Below are positions 24,101-36,082 of a stretch of 64,000 bases of DNA, one piece after another. The DNA lies in contig OZ026608.1 in NCBI GenBank assembly GCA_964020085.1, positions 620,881-684,880 of the forward strand. The letters run 5' to 3'. This DNA is from Micromussa lordhowensis. Lineage: Eukaryota; Cnidaria; Anthozoa; Scleractinia; Lobophylliidae. The translations under genes were made by a program, and so were the position numbers. Each line of letters opens with the position of its first letter. Within the stretch, counting starts at the first letter, position 1. The notes beneath the pieces are model-generated. The model did not search any database. It had not been told where the DNA came from and saw only the letters and a list, made by a program, of their open reading frames with translations.

Positions 24101-27100
24101 AGCAGAATGAATAACAATTTCAGCCTTAAATGTCCCTATTAATAATTGTCCTAATCCTGAGATTGTTTGCTAATTTTTTAGCCCCTGTAACATATGCTGT
24201 GGCAGTGACTGATGAAGAGAATCCAACAACTTCACCGTCTAGATCATCTCCACCGATGATCACTGTGCCTCCAGCTAACACAACAGCAGAGCTTGGAGGA
24301 AATGTCACATTAACATGTGCTGCCACAGGGAATCCTAAACCAAAGATCAGGTATCAATTCAAGGTGTTTTAGCAGTGGCCGGGGACATTGTGTTGTGTTT
24401 TTGTGCAAGACACTTAACTCACACAATGCCTCTCTCCACCCAGGTGTACAAATCGGTACAAGCAAATTTAATGCTGGGGGTAACCCTGTGATGAACTATC
24501 ACCCCATCTATGGGGAGGGGGGGGGGGGTAGAAATACTCCTAGTGACTTCATGCTACAGAAACCAGGATAAGGTCCAGCCTGATGGGCCACTTGACCCGT
24601 ATACAGACTTATGCTTTACTGCTACATGTAAGCATGTTTTCAGATGGTACGCACAAAGGAAAACTCCTGTGAAGACAACACAGTGAAAACATCCCTTCAC
24701 CTAAATATGATAAATTTTCCATTGCTAAAAATTTGTCACTTTGATTCAACCTCGCTTAAATTAATTGTCAGCAATGCTTCATAAACAGAGCTTCCCTTAT
24801 CAGACATAGTCATCTCATTTGTGCTGAATAGCGTAGCCAATTAAAATGCAGGATTTGCATTAGTCCACTAGTTGGGTGATACTAATTAAGGTTAACCCTA
24901 CTGTAATCCCCACTAGTCGCATCCCCTCAAGAGCTACTAGATCTAGTTGCAACACAAATGTAACTTTATTTATTCCCACAAAGTGCAAAACAACTACTTA
25001 TCAAAGGTCCTTCATCCATACAGTGGAAATTTGGAATGCTCTAGCTTTGCTCTAAATTTGTCACTTTGATTCAACCTCGCTTAAATTAATTGTCAGCAAT
25101 GCTTCATAAACAGAGCTTCCCTTATCAGACATAGTCATCTCATTTGTGTGCAGAGTAGAAGTTCCATGAAGTCTTAAATTTCCTTTTTTATTCAGATGGC
25201 TGGCAGAAGATAAATATTATGAGGATCTTCCAGAAGATGACAAAGGTGTATCTCACTTCACATTAGTGGTCAGCGAGAAAAGGACAAAAGTTCGCTGTGA
25301 GGCACAGAATATTCACAACATTGACACAAGAACAGCCTATGTTACTGTTCCAAACGGTAACAAGATTTCTATTGTCCTGTTTCTTATCTTTTTCATATTA
25401 CCAGCCCAAAATCCTATACAAGTGCACAAACAACTGTCCAAATTACATGTACATTGCAATCCTTAATTTGGACAGTTTTTTCTACAATGTAATTAACAAG
25501 TAAAGTCCTAAATTGATGAAAAGAGCCTGTAAGTGCAAATAATCTGTGTACATGTATTTATGTTTATCTGGGACCTGAAAGACAATAACACTGATTTCTC
25601 GATCAAGTGGTCTATTGTCATGCGAGCAAGTCCGTACAAGGGAACCCTGTCATGCTGCATTCTATCCACGAACAAATCTACACTTCTAAATAAAAGATCT
25701 GAACTTGTAACAAAATGCAGGCACGAAAATAAGTTCTATGCACACACCCTCCATGAGTCAGTTTAAATTTTTGTTTCAACTTCCGCTACGGGTACAATCT
25801 GATGATCGCTTTAAACTCACGTAACTGTAGTTTCTATCATAATTTGTATACATGTACATGTATGTATGGGAGGCCTGGTGGCCTAATAGTTAGTGTGCTA
25901 GAATCTGGATGAAGCAGTATGGGTTCAAACCCTGGCCAAGATCATTATGTTGTAGTATTTTACGAGAGATAACAGTACTATTCTCACAGCTCCTCGCAAT
26001 GCTCAGCTGTATAGTTGGTTACCTGCTAATATCTCATCAAGGTTGAAGGACATGTAGAATAACCCAAGATACATGTACATCTACACATGTAATTGCAAGC
26101 CTGAAGGACCAGTAAGAAACACAATACACTGCCCACAGTGGGTTGCCCAGCTTAATGAATAATAATAATAATGTTTAGTGTTTTAACAATTTATAACTGT
26201 TTTTTTTATTTGTTTTGGTAGTTGAAGCAATAATTGTGGAAGCTGACTCATCCAGTAGCATATTTGGCCAAATCACATTTATCCTGATAATGGCTTTTGT
26301 TGCACTTGCTGTTCTGGCGATTCTGATTGTTGGGCTTATCCTGTACCGCCATCGCAATTTGAAATCAAAACATGTGTCAACCCCTGTTGACCTGGAGAAA
26401 TTACAGAAAAACCCAATCTATGAACAGCACACAAACTACTATGTTAATCCTGAACTACTAAGCTGGGCAGTGCCAAGGAATACAATGGAATTCATCAAAG
26501 AATTGGGACCAGGAAATGGTGAGTGGATCTTGGATTTACACAGTAAATGTATGTTGTAGTTGTAGTCTCTCATAAAAAGAGAATCCAGTCTTTAGAGATG
26601 TGGCAGTTTGATACTTGTGGTGAACTTCTAAATTTGTTAATAGATTTTAATCATATTGTTGCTCACTGTTGTTGGGTAAATGTGTAGTTCACCTTCTGAG
26701 GTCTTAATGTACGTATCGATGTACCCATTGATAAGTACATTGTTTTAGCATTTTGCGTTGGGAAAATTTTAGTTTTAACTGTGCTTACATGTATGTGCTT
26801 GAATTGACATCATAGAGTAGAAAAATAGATCTAGATTTTATTGGTAGATCGAAATGGTTTGGATTCACAAGTCCAGGCAGAGGTGTCCTCCCTGTCATGG
26901 GGTAACAGGCATCATCAAATAGTTGTCAGAATTTCTAGTCAACCTTTGTACTTTGTAGACTATAAGGCAGTACTCAACCATCGTTAACAAGGACCTGTTT
27001 CTTTTGCAGGAAATTTCTCAAGCCTCTTTCTTGGAAGTATTAGTGAAGTCAAGACAGATGCACATGAAGAAAACAAATTTTCATTGGTGATGGTGAAATT

Positions 27101-27860
27101 GCTCAAGGAAAAATACAAGTTAGAGGCTGAACAAGAAAATTTTGAAAAAGATGCCATTGCCCTTACCACATTCAGCCACCCATATGTGCAAAGTTTGTTT
27201 GGTGTCTGCGTGGATGGTCTCCCTCTCTGCCTCGTGTTTGAGTTCAGTGAGCATGACGAATGCCTGCAACAGTTCTTAATTGAATCAGGGCGTGGGCAGT
27301 GTTCAATCCATCGCAGAGCTGACTTGCAAAGCACCAAGCCAAAGCTGTCAAATATAGATCAGATTTCCATGGCTAAGCAGATAGCAAATGGTATGGAATA
27401 CCTAGCAGATAAGGGGTATGTTCACAGAGAGCTTTGTACCAAGAACTGCATCATTGGTAAAGGAATGATAGTCAAGATATCAAACTTAGGATTCTCGTGG
27501 AAAGGTCCAAATAGTGATTACTTCTCCTTGGATGAAAATGAAAAAGCTGGGTACCCTGTGAGGTGGCTCCCCCCTGAAACTCTCAAGCATGGCATATTCA
27601 AGGAAGAAACTGACATCTGGTCTTTTGGTGTCGTGTTATGGGAGATTTACTCCAGTGGATTGACACCATACTATGGGATGAATGATGATGAGGTGATATC
27701 TCTGGTGGAAGGGGAAGACACACTTCCTTGCCCTAAGGAATGCCCTAATGAAATGTATGAAGTCATGCAAGACTGCTGGAGTATAAATCCAACAGAAAGG
27801 CCACGCTTCAACAGCATTCACCAGCGCATCTCATCTCTGTTTAATGGAGTGCCTGTGTAA
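18139..27860 (+). CDS. CUB-Ig-Ig-Ig transmembrane receptor with MuSK-like pseudokinase domain
   Basis: Exons 18139-18229, 21850-22515, 22817-22919, 23248-23402, 24182-24350, 25196-25356, 26222-26518 and 27010-27860 join in phase to 830 residues. Residues 1-30 are a signal peptide. 34-147 is a CUB domain with C34, C61, C88 and C110. Three Ig domains follow (C177-C232 with W190 and DAGVYGC; C276-C320 with W288; C384-C429 with W396). The membrane helix is at 466-489. The juxtamembrane part has NPIY (512-515) and NPELLS...PRN like MuSK, and the kinase domain is about 540-825. MuSK/ROR-type text includes GVCVDGLPLCLVFEF, NCIIGKGMIVKIS, RWLPPE, LTPYYGM and PCPKECP; the last residues, VPV, resemble the MuSK PDZ-binding end. 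Lys577 is kept. HRD is HRE (E688), DFG is NLG (N706) and the alpha-C Glu site is D595, so catalysis is doubtful. Vertebrate MuSK has a Frizzled domain where this has none, and lacks CUB. A ROR-derived origin remains possible. Confidence 0.9.
20960..21350 (+). pseudogene. 3' end of a LINE-type retrotransposon in receptor intron 1
   Basis: The frame beginning near 20965 reads ATRSSCNTNVTLFIPTKC and QRSFIHTVEIWNALADDI, the typical C-terminus of non-LTR reverse transcriptases (R-S-x-x...P..R..T.. .SF...WN.L). Stops follow, then untranslated sequence ending in a TAATAAAGTAAAAAAA stretch near 21340. The rest of the element is absent, consistent with 5' truncation. Confidence 0.65.
23677..23918. repeat. 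MITE with GGCCAGGTTGTTCAAA ends in receptor intron 4
   Basis: The left arm GGCCAGGTTGTTCAAAGC...CTCAGGATTAAG is mirrored on the right by TTAATCCTGGGTTAGC...GTTTGAACAACCCAGCC. Arms are about 55 bp with a roughly 120-bp interior. Directly beyond it (23925-23975) is the reverse complement of a tRNA-like A box, GTAGTGGTTAGGGCACTCGCC, so a SINE fragment abuts it. Confidence 0.65.
24370..24606. repeat. Second copy of the GGGTGGAGAGAGGC repeat, inverted
   Basis: The reverse complement aligns block by block with 7722-7975 (see that entry), including the G/C homopolymer run (here poly-G near 24517-24527). It starts 20 bp after the exon ending at 24350, inside intron 5 of the receptor. Confidence 0.65.
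24729..25148 (+). repeat. 95-bp direct repeats flanking a 225-bp copy of intron-1 sequence
   Basis: 24729-24823 and 25054-25148 read the same (AAATTTGTCACTTTGATTC to CATCTCATTTGTG). Between them, 24822-25046 repeats 20911-21135 from intron 1 of the same gene with no difference seen by eye. The copied segment covers part of the LINE 3' fragment but stops before its 3' end, so it is not a normal LINE insertion. Confidence 0.8.
25866..25945 (+). repeat. tRNA-derived SINE head
   Basis: The A-box-like TGGCCTAATAGTTAGTGTGC near 25879 is followed at normal spacing by the B-box-like GGGTTCAAACCCTGG at 25921-25935. The sequence does not fold as a complete tRNA and has no anticodon arm match, so it is a SINE promoter rather than a tRNA gene. 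Confidence 0.6.
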
Positions 27861-30841
27861 CTGTTAAACTGTTCAGTGATGAGCAAGTATAATGAGAAAA
27901 AACAGTCACATGTAAATCAGACTGCAGCAACCACTTTGAACCACATTTGAAATTACCCTACAGGATTTTAATATGCATAGTGATTGGACACCACTGTGTA
28001 TAACATTGTGCGGCACTACATTGTTTGCATAGAGCTCATGTACAATGTAGTGGAGCTTGGCTTGCAAAAAATATCAAACGTTTGATAGTGCAATTTCTTT
28101 CGTCTTGCAAAATAAGTAAATGCACTACATGTAGCAATTTTTTGGAGCAGTTATTGACTATTTTAGTAAAGTTTCTACTTAAGGTTTCTGTAGGCCATTT
28201 TGAGCATTTAGTATTTTACACCCTGTTAAATGAGAGATCAATTTTAAACATGGACAAGCAGATAATTTAAAATCCTTGAAATATGAAAAAGACTATTTTT
28301 AGCTACAATTGTTTAGAGGTAGAGTAAAGTAAAATAACTGAAAGTGCCTACATGTACAACATAATGTACAGGTGAAGCTGACTTATTCTGGGGTTGAGAA
28401 GATAAGGCTTATTGAAATCAAACATACATGTACAAGGGAAAATTGTATGATTTTAAAAGAGCTTGGGGGGAAACATATCACAAACGAGTGAAAATGGAAC
28501 ATAAAAAAATTAATGTGTTGACCAGTGAATAAGCCATGTGATATCAAGTGCCCAGACACATTGCTTGTTAACATGCATAGTACCTAAAATTATTTACTCA
28601 ACTGCAAATATTGGAATTGTCTCTATTTTTGGAGTTGGATTTACCAAGAATTGCTCATGAAAACTTGCTGCTGTCTCTAATTTTGGCTCTCAAACTCCAA
28701 AACCACTTGCGTTTTTTTTTTGTTTTAGTTTGGGCCAGGGGAGGGGGGTGTCTCGCATATGAAAGGCGCAGGGATGCTCATCAGAAAATTTTGAGTTAAA
28801 CCCCTAAAGGAGACTGATCTGGGCGTGGCCCAAGCTTTTTTTACCCCTAAAAGAGACCATGTTAAAACACAGACAAATGAAAAATACGGTCATACGGTTT
28901 TGCCCAGAACACCCTGAGACCAAAATCCCAAATTTACACCCTAAACTTCCCTTTCATATTCAAGTTCCCCCCCCCCCCCCCCCGTTTCCGTGTAAGTAGT
29001 GGTTTGTGATCAACCAGGAAAAAAAAACAATTAAAAGATCACGTCTACCTTAAAATTAATTAAACTTAATTATTTAGGTTATTTATTGAACTCTTCAAAC
29101 TAAAAACAATCCTGAACAACCTAGAGGGAACTGACTTTTTAACACCAGCTAATTGGTGTCAGTTTCAGTTTTATAAGTTCATGAGTGAAAGGCACGTTCA
29201 CATTGTTCATATCTTTAAATTTATTTTGCTACAAATGTAACAGTAGATATTATTGAGTTTTAGGGAATATTGAAAAGATAAAAGTCAAAAGAGGGAAATT
29301 TGAGGGATTTTGATATCTTGTTCACAAATATCGCACTTATACAATCGTGTAACTAGGGAGAGTGATTTAATAGTATTTAAAATAGTATGATTAAATTTGT
29401 ACTCAAGTATGGGACGATTGCTAAGGCAGGTTAGTTTGTCAGAATCAGCTATTACTTAAAAGGAGTACTTCTTAATAGGCCAATTTTGATATATTAAAAC
29501 AATAGACCCCAGTACGAGGTTCCGGGGAATAACTACAGAGTTTGTGGGGTTTATTCCCCGGAGCCTCGTTCTGAGGTATATTGTGTTAGGTTGAATTTTA
29601 ATGTATCGAATTGGGCCTATTTAAATTGCTACTTGTAAATAGCAAGTTACAGAATTTTGTAAAAAAAAACCGTGAGACCTTGTTAATATTTAACAAAAGA
29701 GGTTGGCTATTGTTTAGTTGCATATGACTAGAAAAGAAAAATAAAACTATTTCATTTGTTTTAATGTAATTGTGTACACTGATAGGATTCCTCTTTATTT
29801 TTTCGTCACTAGATGGTAAATTTCTAGCACAACTAAGAGAAATGTATTTTTGATTCCTGGACCAATGGTCATTTTAAAAGATGTCTTTCCTGAGGAAAAT
29901 CGCTTTCCATTGATCTTGTGGAAACTGTGAAAACTAATGACAGTAATGGTATTCAATAAATCATTTGTCATTTGTGAAGGGATTTCATGGCATATTTCGT
30001 ACTTTTTGTAGAGATCGTATCGGAATGCGATGTCCTCCAGCGAAAATGCAAGCGTCCTGTTGCGTACAAAGGATCAAACACAGAACAATGAGATTTCCAA
30101 TGAAAAAATGTATTTAAAACAGTACAAGAAAATGATAAAATCATCCCCGGGCGGCGCACGGCTTCTATTGGTTATACCTGTCCAGTCCACCTTCCAGAGT
30201 CGATAAAAGTCGTAGTGACGCAGTCCCTAGTCTAGCACGGATTTCACAGCTGGACAAGCCAGCACACTATGGTGACAAGACTCTCTGTACTCCCTTAAGA
30301 TTATGGTCCATACTCGATGGCTGAATGTCATCAGCGCATCAAGTCGTACGTCATACCTGATGTTCTACCAAATTTACTTGTCTTGCTTGAAGCCAGTAAA
30401 GTGCATCAAGCTAAAAAAGCAAAATTGGGTTCACAACATCATGAATAATTTGGGACTCTGGGTAAACTTCGATCCTCGTGTTTCAAAATGAAATATCACG
30501 GAAATATGGGTTATATCTATACCCGATGTCAGAGGCAGCGAGGCAAACTCCCCTGAGCAACAAATCCCCGAGTGGTAAATATGGGTACAGTAAATACATG
30601 TACTGTACTTGGTCATATAATTCGATCATTTCAAGCAAAGAAACAACACATTTTTGTTTAGTTGTTTACTTATTAACAAGCCCAGCCAAACCTTCATTCA
30701 GGGGACCAACAGACATTTTGCCCAAAGGCTTTCTCCAAAATGAAGTTCTCACTATTAAAATGTTATTTTAAAGAGTAGGTCCGCAGTGCGTACATGTGTT
30801 TAATGTTAGGTAATTGAGTGAATTGGGCATGATGGAATGCG
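27861..30841. other. 3' flank of the receptor gene and intergenic DNA
   Basis: No coding exon is recognisable. AATAAA occurs at 29740-29745 and 29955-29960 as distant polyadenylation candidates. 28690-29000 is repeat-like, with poly-T, poly-C and several ACCCCTAAA/CCCTAAA words. 30140-30300 contains CpG-rich text with TATTGG and GATAAAA that could be a promoter fragment, but no gene follows it on +. Confidence 0.4.
29474..29621. repeat. Near-palindromic MITE, 60-bp arms
   Basis: The left arm AATAGGCCAATTTTGATATA...CGAGGTTCCGGGGAATAA is mirrored on the right by TTATTCCCCGGAGCCTCG...AATTGGGCCTATT. Only about 27 bp separate the arms. The flanks are AT-rich (TTA/TTAA), which would suit a target duplication. 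Confidence 0.75.
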
Positions 30842-33142
30842 CTATATCTGAGTTGCCTTTTGCACTTGTCCCAAATCGAATCCTCGATCAAAGCTTATCA
30901 TAGTAAGATTCTGGCAGCTTAACAAAATACACTCATTGCGATTTTGTGTTTTATCCTTTCCTCCCTCGTAGTTTAGCCAATACTCGTCGGTGGTGGTACG
31001 TTTTCGGAAGAGATTTCTGACTGGATCGAAAAGGAAAAGAATTGCTTGTTTGATTTGCCTGTTAGTAAAGCAATAAACCCAGGGGTTGAAACTGGAGTTT
31101 GACATGGCCAGCACCATGGTAAAATAATGAAAAGGTGTTTCTAAAGTAGTAATGTTGTAAGCCGACAAGGCGTAATATAGCTGATTAGGGAACCAGCATA
31201 AAGTTAACATAAAAACCACAATGCTGCACATGCGTAATAGTTTTTTCTTCGCTCTTGCATTTCTAGTTTCTGCTTCTCGAAGTCGCGATTTTTTTAGCAC
31301 CACGTAAATGTGTACAAGTGTTAAACAGGCTACGGCTGATGGAGCAAAGAAAGTTAAGAGAGGATAAAGAGTAATAAGTAGCTCTCGATGAAATGGCGCC
31401 CAGCTCCAAACACACTGATTTGATTCCGGGCTCAGAAGCCTTCCGCGTGGAATGAAACCCACACTACCAAACCCAAGAAGCCAAATGAACACCAGGTAAG
31501 TGTAAATGCGCTCCCTCTTAAATTTTAACCTGTACTGCAGTGGTTTAATGATAGAGTACCACCGGTCTAAGGACATGGCTACTACTGTGAAGACAGAAAC
31601 TTTGCTCATTGCGTAGACAAAGTACTGCGAGAAAACCAAACGGCAAAATAGCTCTCCTGGGACACCGGTGAGGACTGGAAAGGAGTCACGGTCTATGACC
31701 AATGTCGGAGTGGCCAGGATACAAATACCTGCAAATTGCAAACATAGATTTTTTTAAACATTTTATTATGCTTTCACAATACTTATACTGCTAAATAAAT
31801 ACCTTACTAACAAAGTTCGAGGGCCTTACTGTACGTTACGGGCTATAAATCGAAGGATAAAAGCGAGGATCCATAACTTACAGTACGGACCGAGAAAACG
31901 AGGTTAGTAGGATATTTATTATATCTCTACTGTGTGTCTGACGGGTTCGGGAACGATCTCTATTCACGCGGAACGACTTCAAACTTCTGACGCACCTCGA
32001 AAGCAAAACGAGTCAGTTTGAAATCGTTGTTAAGTGATTCTGAAGTCGTTAGCAGGTTTTAATACACAATTTCAGAAGTAAAAGAAACTTTTACCTGCTA
32101 AAAAAGTTAAGAACACTTGGTGATAAATCACGAAACATTTTGGCAACAGAAACAGCTTTAAATTTTAGCGGGCCATACAGTAGAATACGGCCCGTTGAAT
32201 TGACTAATCACAGCGCGCGTACAAACTGAGAAATATAATAACACAACTTACAATACTAAGACAGTACCCAAACACAGATGACGATTACCATTCTATCGAA
32301 ACAGGACGCTGGCGTTCAGAAAGACCTTACAGACTTATCTTCGCTTGGTCTTCTACGAAACAAAAATCGATTTACTGGTTTCACTCTTTGAGTACACCGG
32401 TATCCATGAGGTGCATTTCTGAGCCATGGAACGATACAGTGACAGGCTAAAAAGTGTCTCTATATCACTCCACAAAACCCAGCAGAACAAAATTTACCGA
32501 GGTGGCTGTAGGAAACTCCAAAGATGATACCTTTTCCAAATGATTCAGTATTCTCGAATGGTCTGACTTTAGAGTAAGCATCATTACATGGAGAGAAATA
32601 ACCCAAATTTTTACCCACAACGAGTATAAGAGCATTTATAGCTATATGCTCAAGTTTTGAATAAGTTTTTCTTTCCTTTCTCATGGCATAATTTGTTCGA
32701 ATTTTCCTGGGGTTTCCAGTTTTTGAAAGTTCTTTTTTCATGTTGTAACATAAACTAAATTAACTTATTTGGTTATTTATATCATTAATTAACTAATTTT
32801 TCCAATTGGAAACGTTTCATTCTAATGCGGATTCTCATGCGTACATGAAAGTCATCTACTGCTAAGCCCTTTCTGTAAACGTAAGACTTGTAATTTTTCT
32901 ATACCTTTACCTGTTAAAAAGTCAGTCATGGCCAAATTGAACAAAAACCTGTTGTAAGCGGATCTAAGGATTTTTCTTTTTCTCATTACAGCAACACAAA
33001 CCAGACCGTTGCCTAGTAACGCTAGAATAGAAACTCCTCCAAGAAAGACCTGAACGATTTGGAGAGAAGACTGGGACGAGAAGCCTGCTGTTCGTGTCCA
33101 ATTAGCAGTGGAGTTTACTTCACGGACTCCTTCACTGTACAT
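30842..33142 (-). CDS. Class A (rhodopsin-like) GPCR, locus 1
   Basis: Two coding exons, 33142-32911 and 31728-30842, joined by a phase-1 intron, give 372 residues. A polypyrimidine-CAG acceptor 21 bp ahead of the ATG (exon edge at 33163) implies a 5' non-coding exon. Exon 1 has N-glycosylation sites NST and NWT, TM1 with GN, and TM2 with LAMTD. Exon 2 has the TM3 Cys (ELFCRL), DRW in place of DRY, an ECL2 Cys (NQCVW), TM6 CWFPNQ and TM7 NPWVY, followed by a tail of about 70 residues. It resembles peptide-type class A receptors and is closest within the window to locus 6 (shared CWFPNQLYYALS). The ligand cannot be told. It is the only array member on the minus strand, and its intron carries a hairpin-head element (31799-32245). 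Confidence 0.9.
31799..32245 (+). repeat. Hairpin-head/CCAAT-GCGC-tail element in the intron of GPCR 1
   Basis: The head 31799-31914 is an inverted repeat (CCTTACTAAC...GGGCC and TTACTGTACGTTACGG mirrored by CCATAACTTACAGTACGG...GAGGTTAGTAGG). After a body of about 290 bp the tail reads CTAATCACAGCGCGCG at 32204-32219, then an AT-rich ATATAATAA end like that of family A. Tail and layout match the other members; head sequence differs. Confidence 0.65.
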
Positions 33143-35998
33143 TATATGCACGACTCGTTGGAACTGATGAAAGCAAAAGAAAAAAATAGCAATTATGTTA
33201 TGGTTTATGGTTTCGAAAGAGCAAATTTTAAGCATATCAGTGCAACCAAAATCATTCTATGTGAACGTTTCCCTTTCAGATTGACTATCTAGCAAGCCAG
33301 CTCCACAAGTTAAAGCTCAACAATCACATAAGACCTTATGCGTCCCATGGTGCAATAAGAATTAATGACTAAAGATAACATAAATATGATCGAAATGTGA
33401 AGATGGCAAAAGTGAAGCTCGGAATAGTGATGAGAAGTTTTTAGGTTGATAAGAGTGTGGGATAATCAAAAAAAGTCCAGAGTCCAAGATGGGATTCGAT
33501 TCCCACGGCTTTAATCTTTAACAGGTTACTCCGAAAACAGTGTAAGAAACTATACTAGGAGAATTATAAATATGTACAAATTTATACAATAATTTTAAAG
33601 AAAAAAAATTGGCTCGGATCAACATCATGTTAGCAATGTTGTCGATGAGATGGAGAAAAGACTGTTTCAAGTCATACTGATACGAAAACTTATCTTTTTA
33701 CTCGGAGATAGAAACTAAATACAAAACAGAAAACACCTGACAAAGATCAATTATTAGGAGTCTACTCACCCGCTTGCCCGATGATTATGTAACCTTTTCA
33801 AGTTGCAGTACATGTACCGAGTCTTATTTCATTCGAGTCCTTTCTAAAACAAAATCAACTTAGCTATCAACAAGAACTTTGTTGGAGAGTCCAACTTTTT
33901 TCTTTTTTTCGTTAGCATGTAACTTTTAATTACCAAATACAAATACTTCCTGCTGCTTTATATAGGACTGTGAAGCAATTAAAATACTGTACGTGCTTGT
34001 TTCCTCCTACATCACGGTAAGAGAATATTTGATACAAAACCAGTTTCCGGCTGTACCTTCAATTACAAGATACTTTTACTAAACAGTGGCACATTTTGCG
34101 CATAGTAGTTTTTTAAATGTTAGCCTTTAAAGCACGTTTTCTGTCTCCAGCTTTTTCTTCGAAATTGACAAACATCCCTGGGGCATTTTTACATTTTGCA
34201 GCAGCTGTTAAGATCCCACTCTTTGATCCGTGCAGCGCGGTCAAATTCCAGCCCAGTGGATTTTATCATATATTCCTGTGGTAGGCACGTGAATTAAAAC
34301 TAAATTATATGTAGTGGTTAGTATTTTAATATATTCTCACATCTTTTGAACTGTCTTTTGACCCCTGGCTCGGGAGAATGGGCAACAACTCTCTGTGTTA
34401 CGACTTAAAATGAATTATTACTACTTACTTATTACGTGAACTAATTAAAATTTTTGACACGGTTTCTGTCGACTTGCTTGGTAGTGGCGTGAATGTTCTT
34501 CATCACGTACGCCACTGCAATTTAAGTGTGCAAGCTATCAAAAGTGGAAACTATTGTATCGCTAGTCTGGGATATTGAAATCTTTAATGTGGTCACCTAT
34601 ATAGTGGTAAATTTGTTATTTCAGTTTTGAAGAAATTTTTGTAGAATTTTTTTGCGGAATTTTGTAGAATTTGCCATTAAGTAGATGTCGAAATGCTTCG
34701 GACTTAAGTCTTCAGAATTTTTTAAATAGAAACTAGAAATTTTTTCATTTTTTATTTAACAAATAGCATCAAAAACAGAAGCAATGTGTATGAATTTTCA
34801 TTCAATTTACACTGTAATTGCTGAATTCTGGTGATTGGAAATTCTTGGTTTTCTTCGTTAAACATGCATATACACCCCAAACTCACTTAAAATTTTATGT
34901 TCCTAAAAACTAGGGACTGATGTACATACCAAATATGTCGAATATTATGCAATAATTATAATTATTCATTAACTATAAATTTTCTTCGTGTTCATGAGAT
35001 CACTAACCACGAAATAAAATCAAGCTTTACCTTTATGTTGTATTTTATATATAGTTTACCTTAGGAGAAGAAATAACAAGGAAAAGTTTGGATAAATTTG
35101 GATAAACTACAACTACTACAATCAGCAAGATATTTGAACGACGATCTTCAATCAAACGATTTCCAAACCAGATGTTAAAATTTGTGTTGTACCTGAATAA
35201 GACAATAGGTGCCGGAAATCTGCTATTGCTGTAATTCTCCTTTCTTCCGTTTGTAGAAACTAAATGTTTTACTTTTAAGATTATTTCTCGTTTCTAAGAC
35301 AAACTTCTTATGTTTTCAGTTAACAATAACTTGTAATTAATTTAAGTAGGGGCTCAGAAAACACTTATGTTGCCACCACTGAGGCCCCGGGGACTGGAGC
35401 ATCTCTCGGAGAAAAAGAAAAGGTCGTTCTCATTTCTGCTGTTTCCTAATTAGAATAGATGTTTATAACATATACGGTATGAACATGTAATTTTCTGTCA
35501 ACTCTTTATTCACTAAGAACTTAAATAACTAAAATCTTACAGCTAAATGCATGTAATGGCTACAATCTTAATTTTTAAGGGCTAAGTAACAAAACGATGG
35601 TGAATTTGGGTATGTACTCGTCGCCTGTAACGATTATATTTTGCCTTTCGCCTTTAAATGAACCTGGTTGTTTAACATATCTCTTAAAAAGATTGTAGCC
35701 ATTATTTATATGTTATTCACATGTCTTAATAAGAAAACAAGACATTAATGAGACAGTTGCCTTTGTTTCAGCGGCATGCCTGTCAACTAGCTAAACTTAG
35801 ACCACTATAAATGAGATTTACGTTTTTATTATAATAAGGGGTTCTAAAAGCTTCAGATAGAAACAAAGAACGTGAAGACTTCCTTTCTTCAGAAAATTCG
35901 TCAGCTTAAAAACTTAAAATATATATATTTAATACGTAATGTCTACTATAATGGAAATAATTAAAATAAAAAATCTGCTTTCCACGAATTGCCGTGCC

Positions 35999-36082
35999 TC
36001 AGACATCTAATTTGAGTAGGCGCTTAAATTGCCTTAAGTCGCAAGGAAGACTGTTCCAAAGAATGGCGCCACTATAGCTAAT
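35999..36082 (-). pseudogene. LINE reverse transcriptase C-terminal remnant
   Basis: The minus strand reads ISYSGAILWNSLPCDLRQ then FKRLLKLDV and a stop. YSGA.LWNSLP..LR is the common C-terminal signature of CR1/L2-type ORF2 proteins. Only about 27 codons survive. Confidence 0.6.

Noticed and set aside
25879..25935. Possible tRNA gene
   Set aside because: A- and B-box-like words are present but no cloverleaf or anticodon arm; treated as a SINE head.
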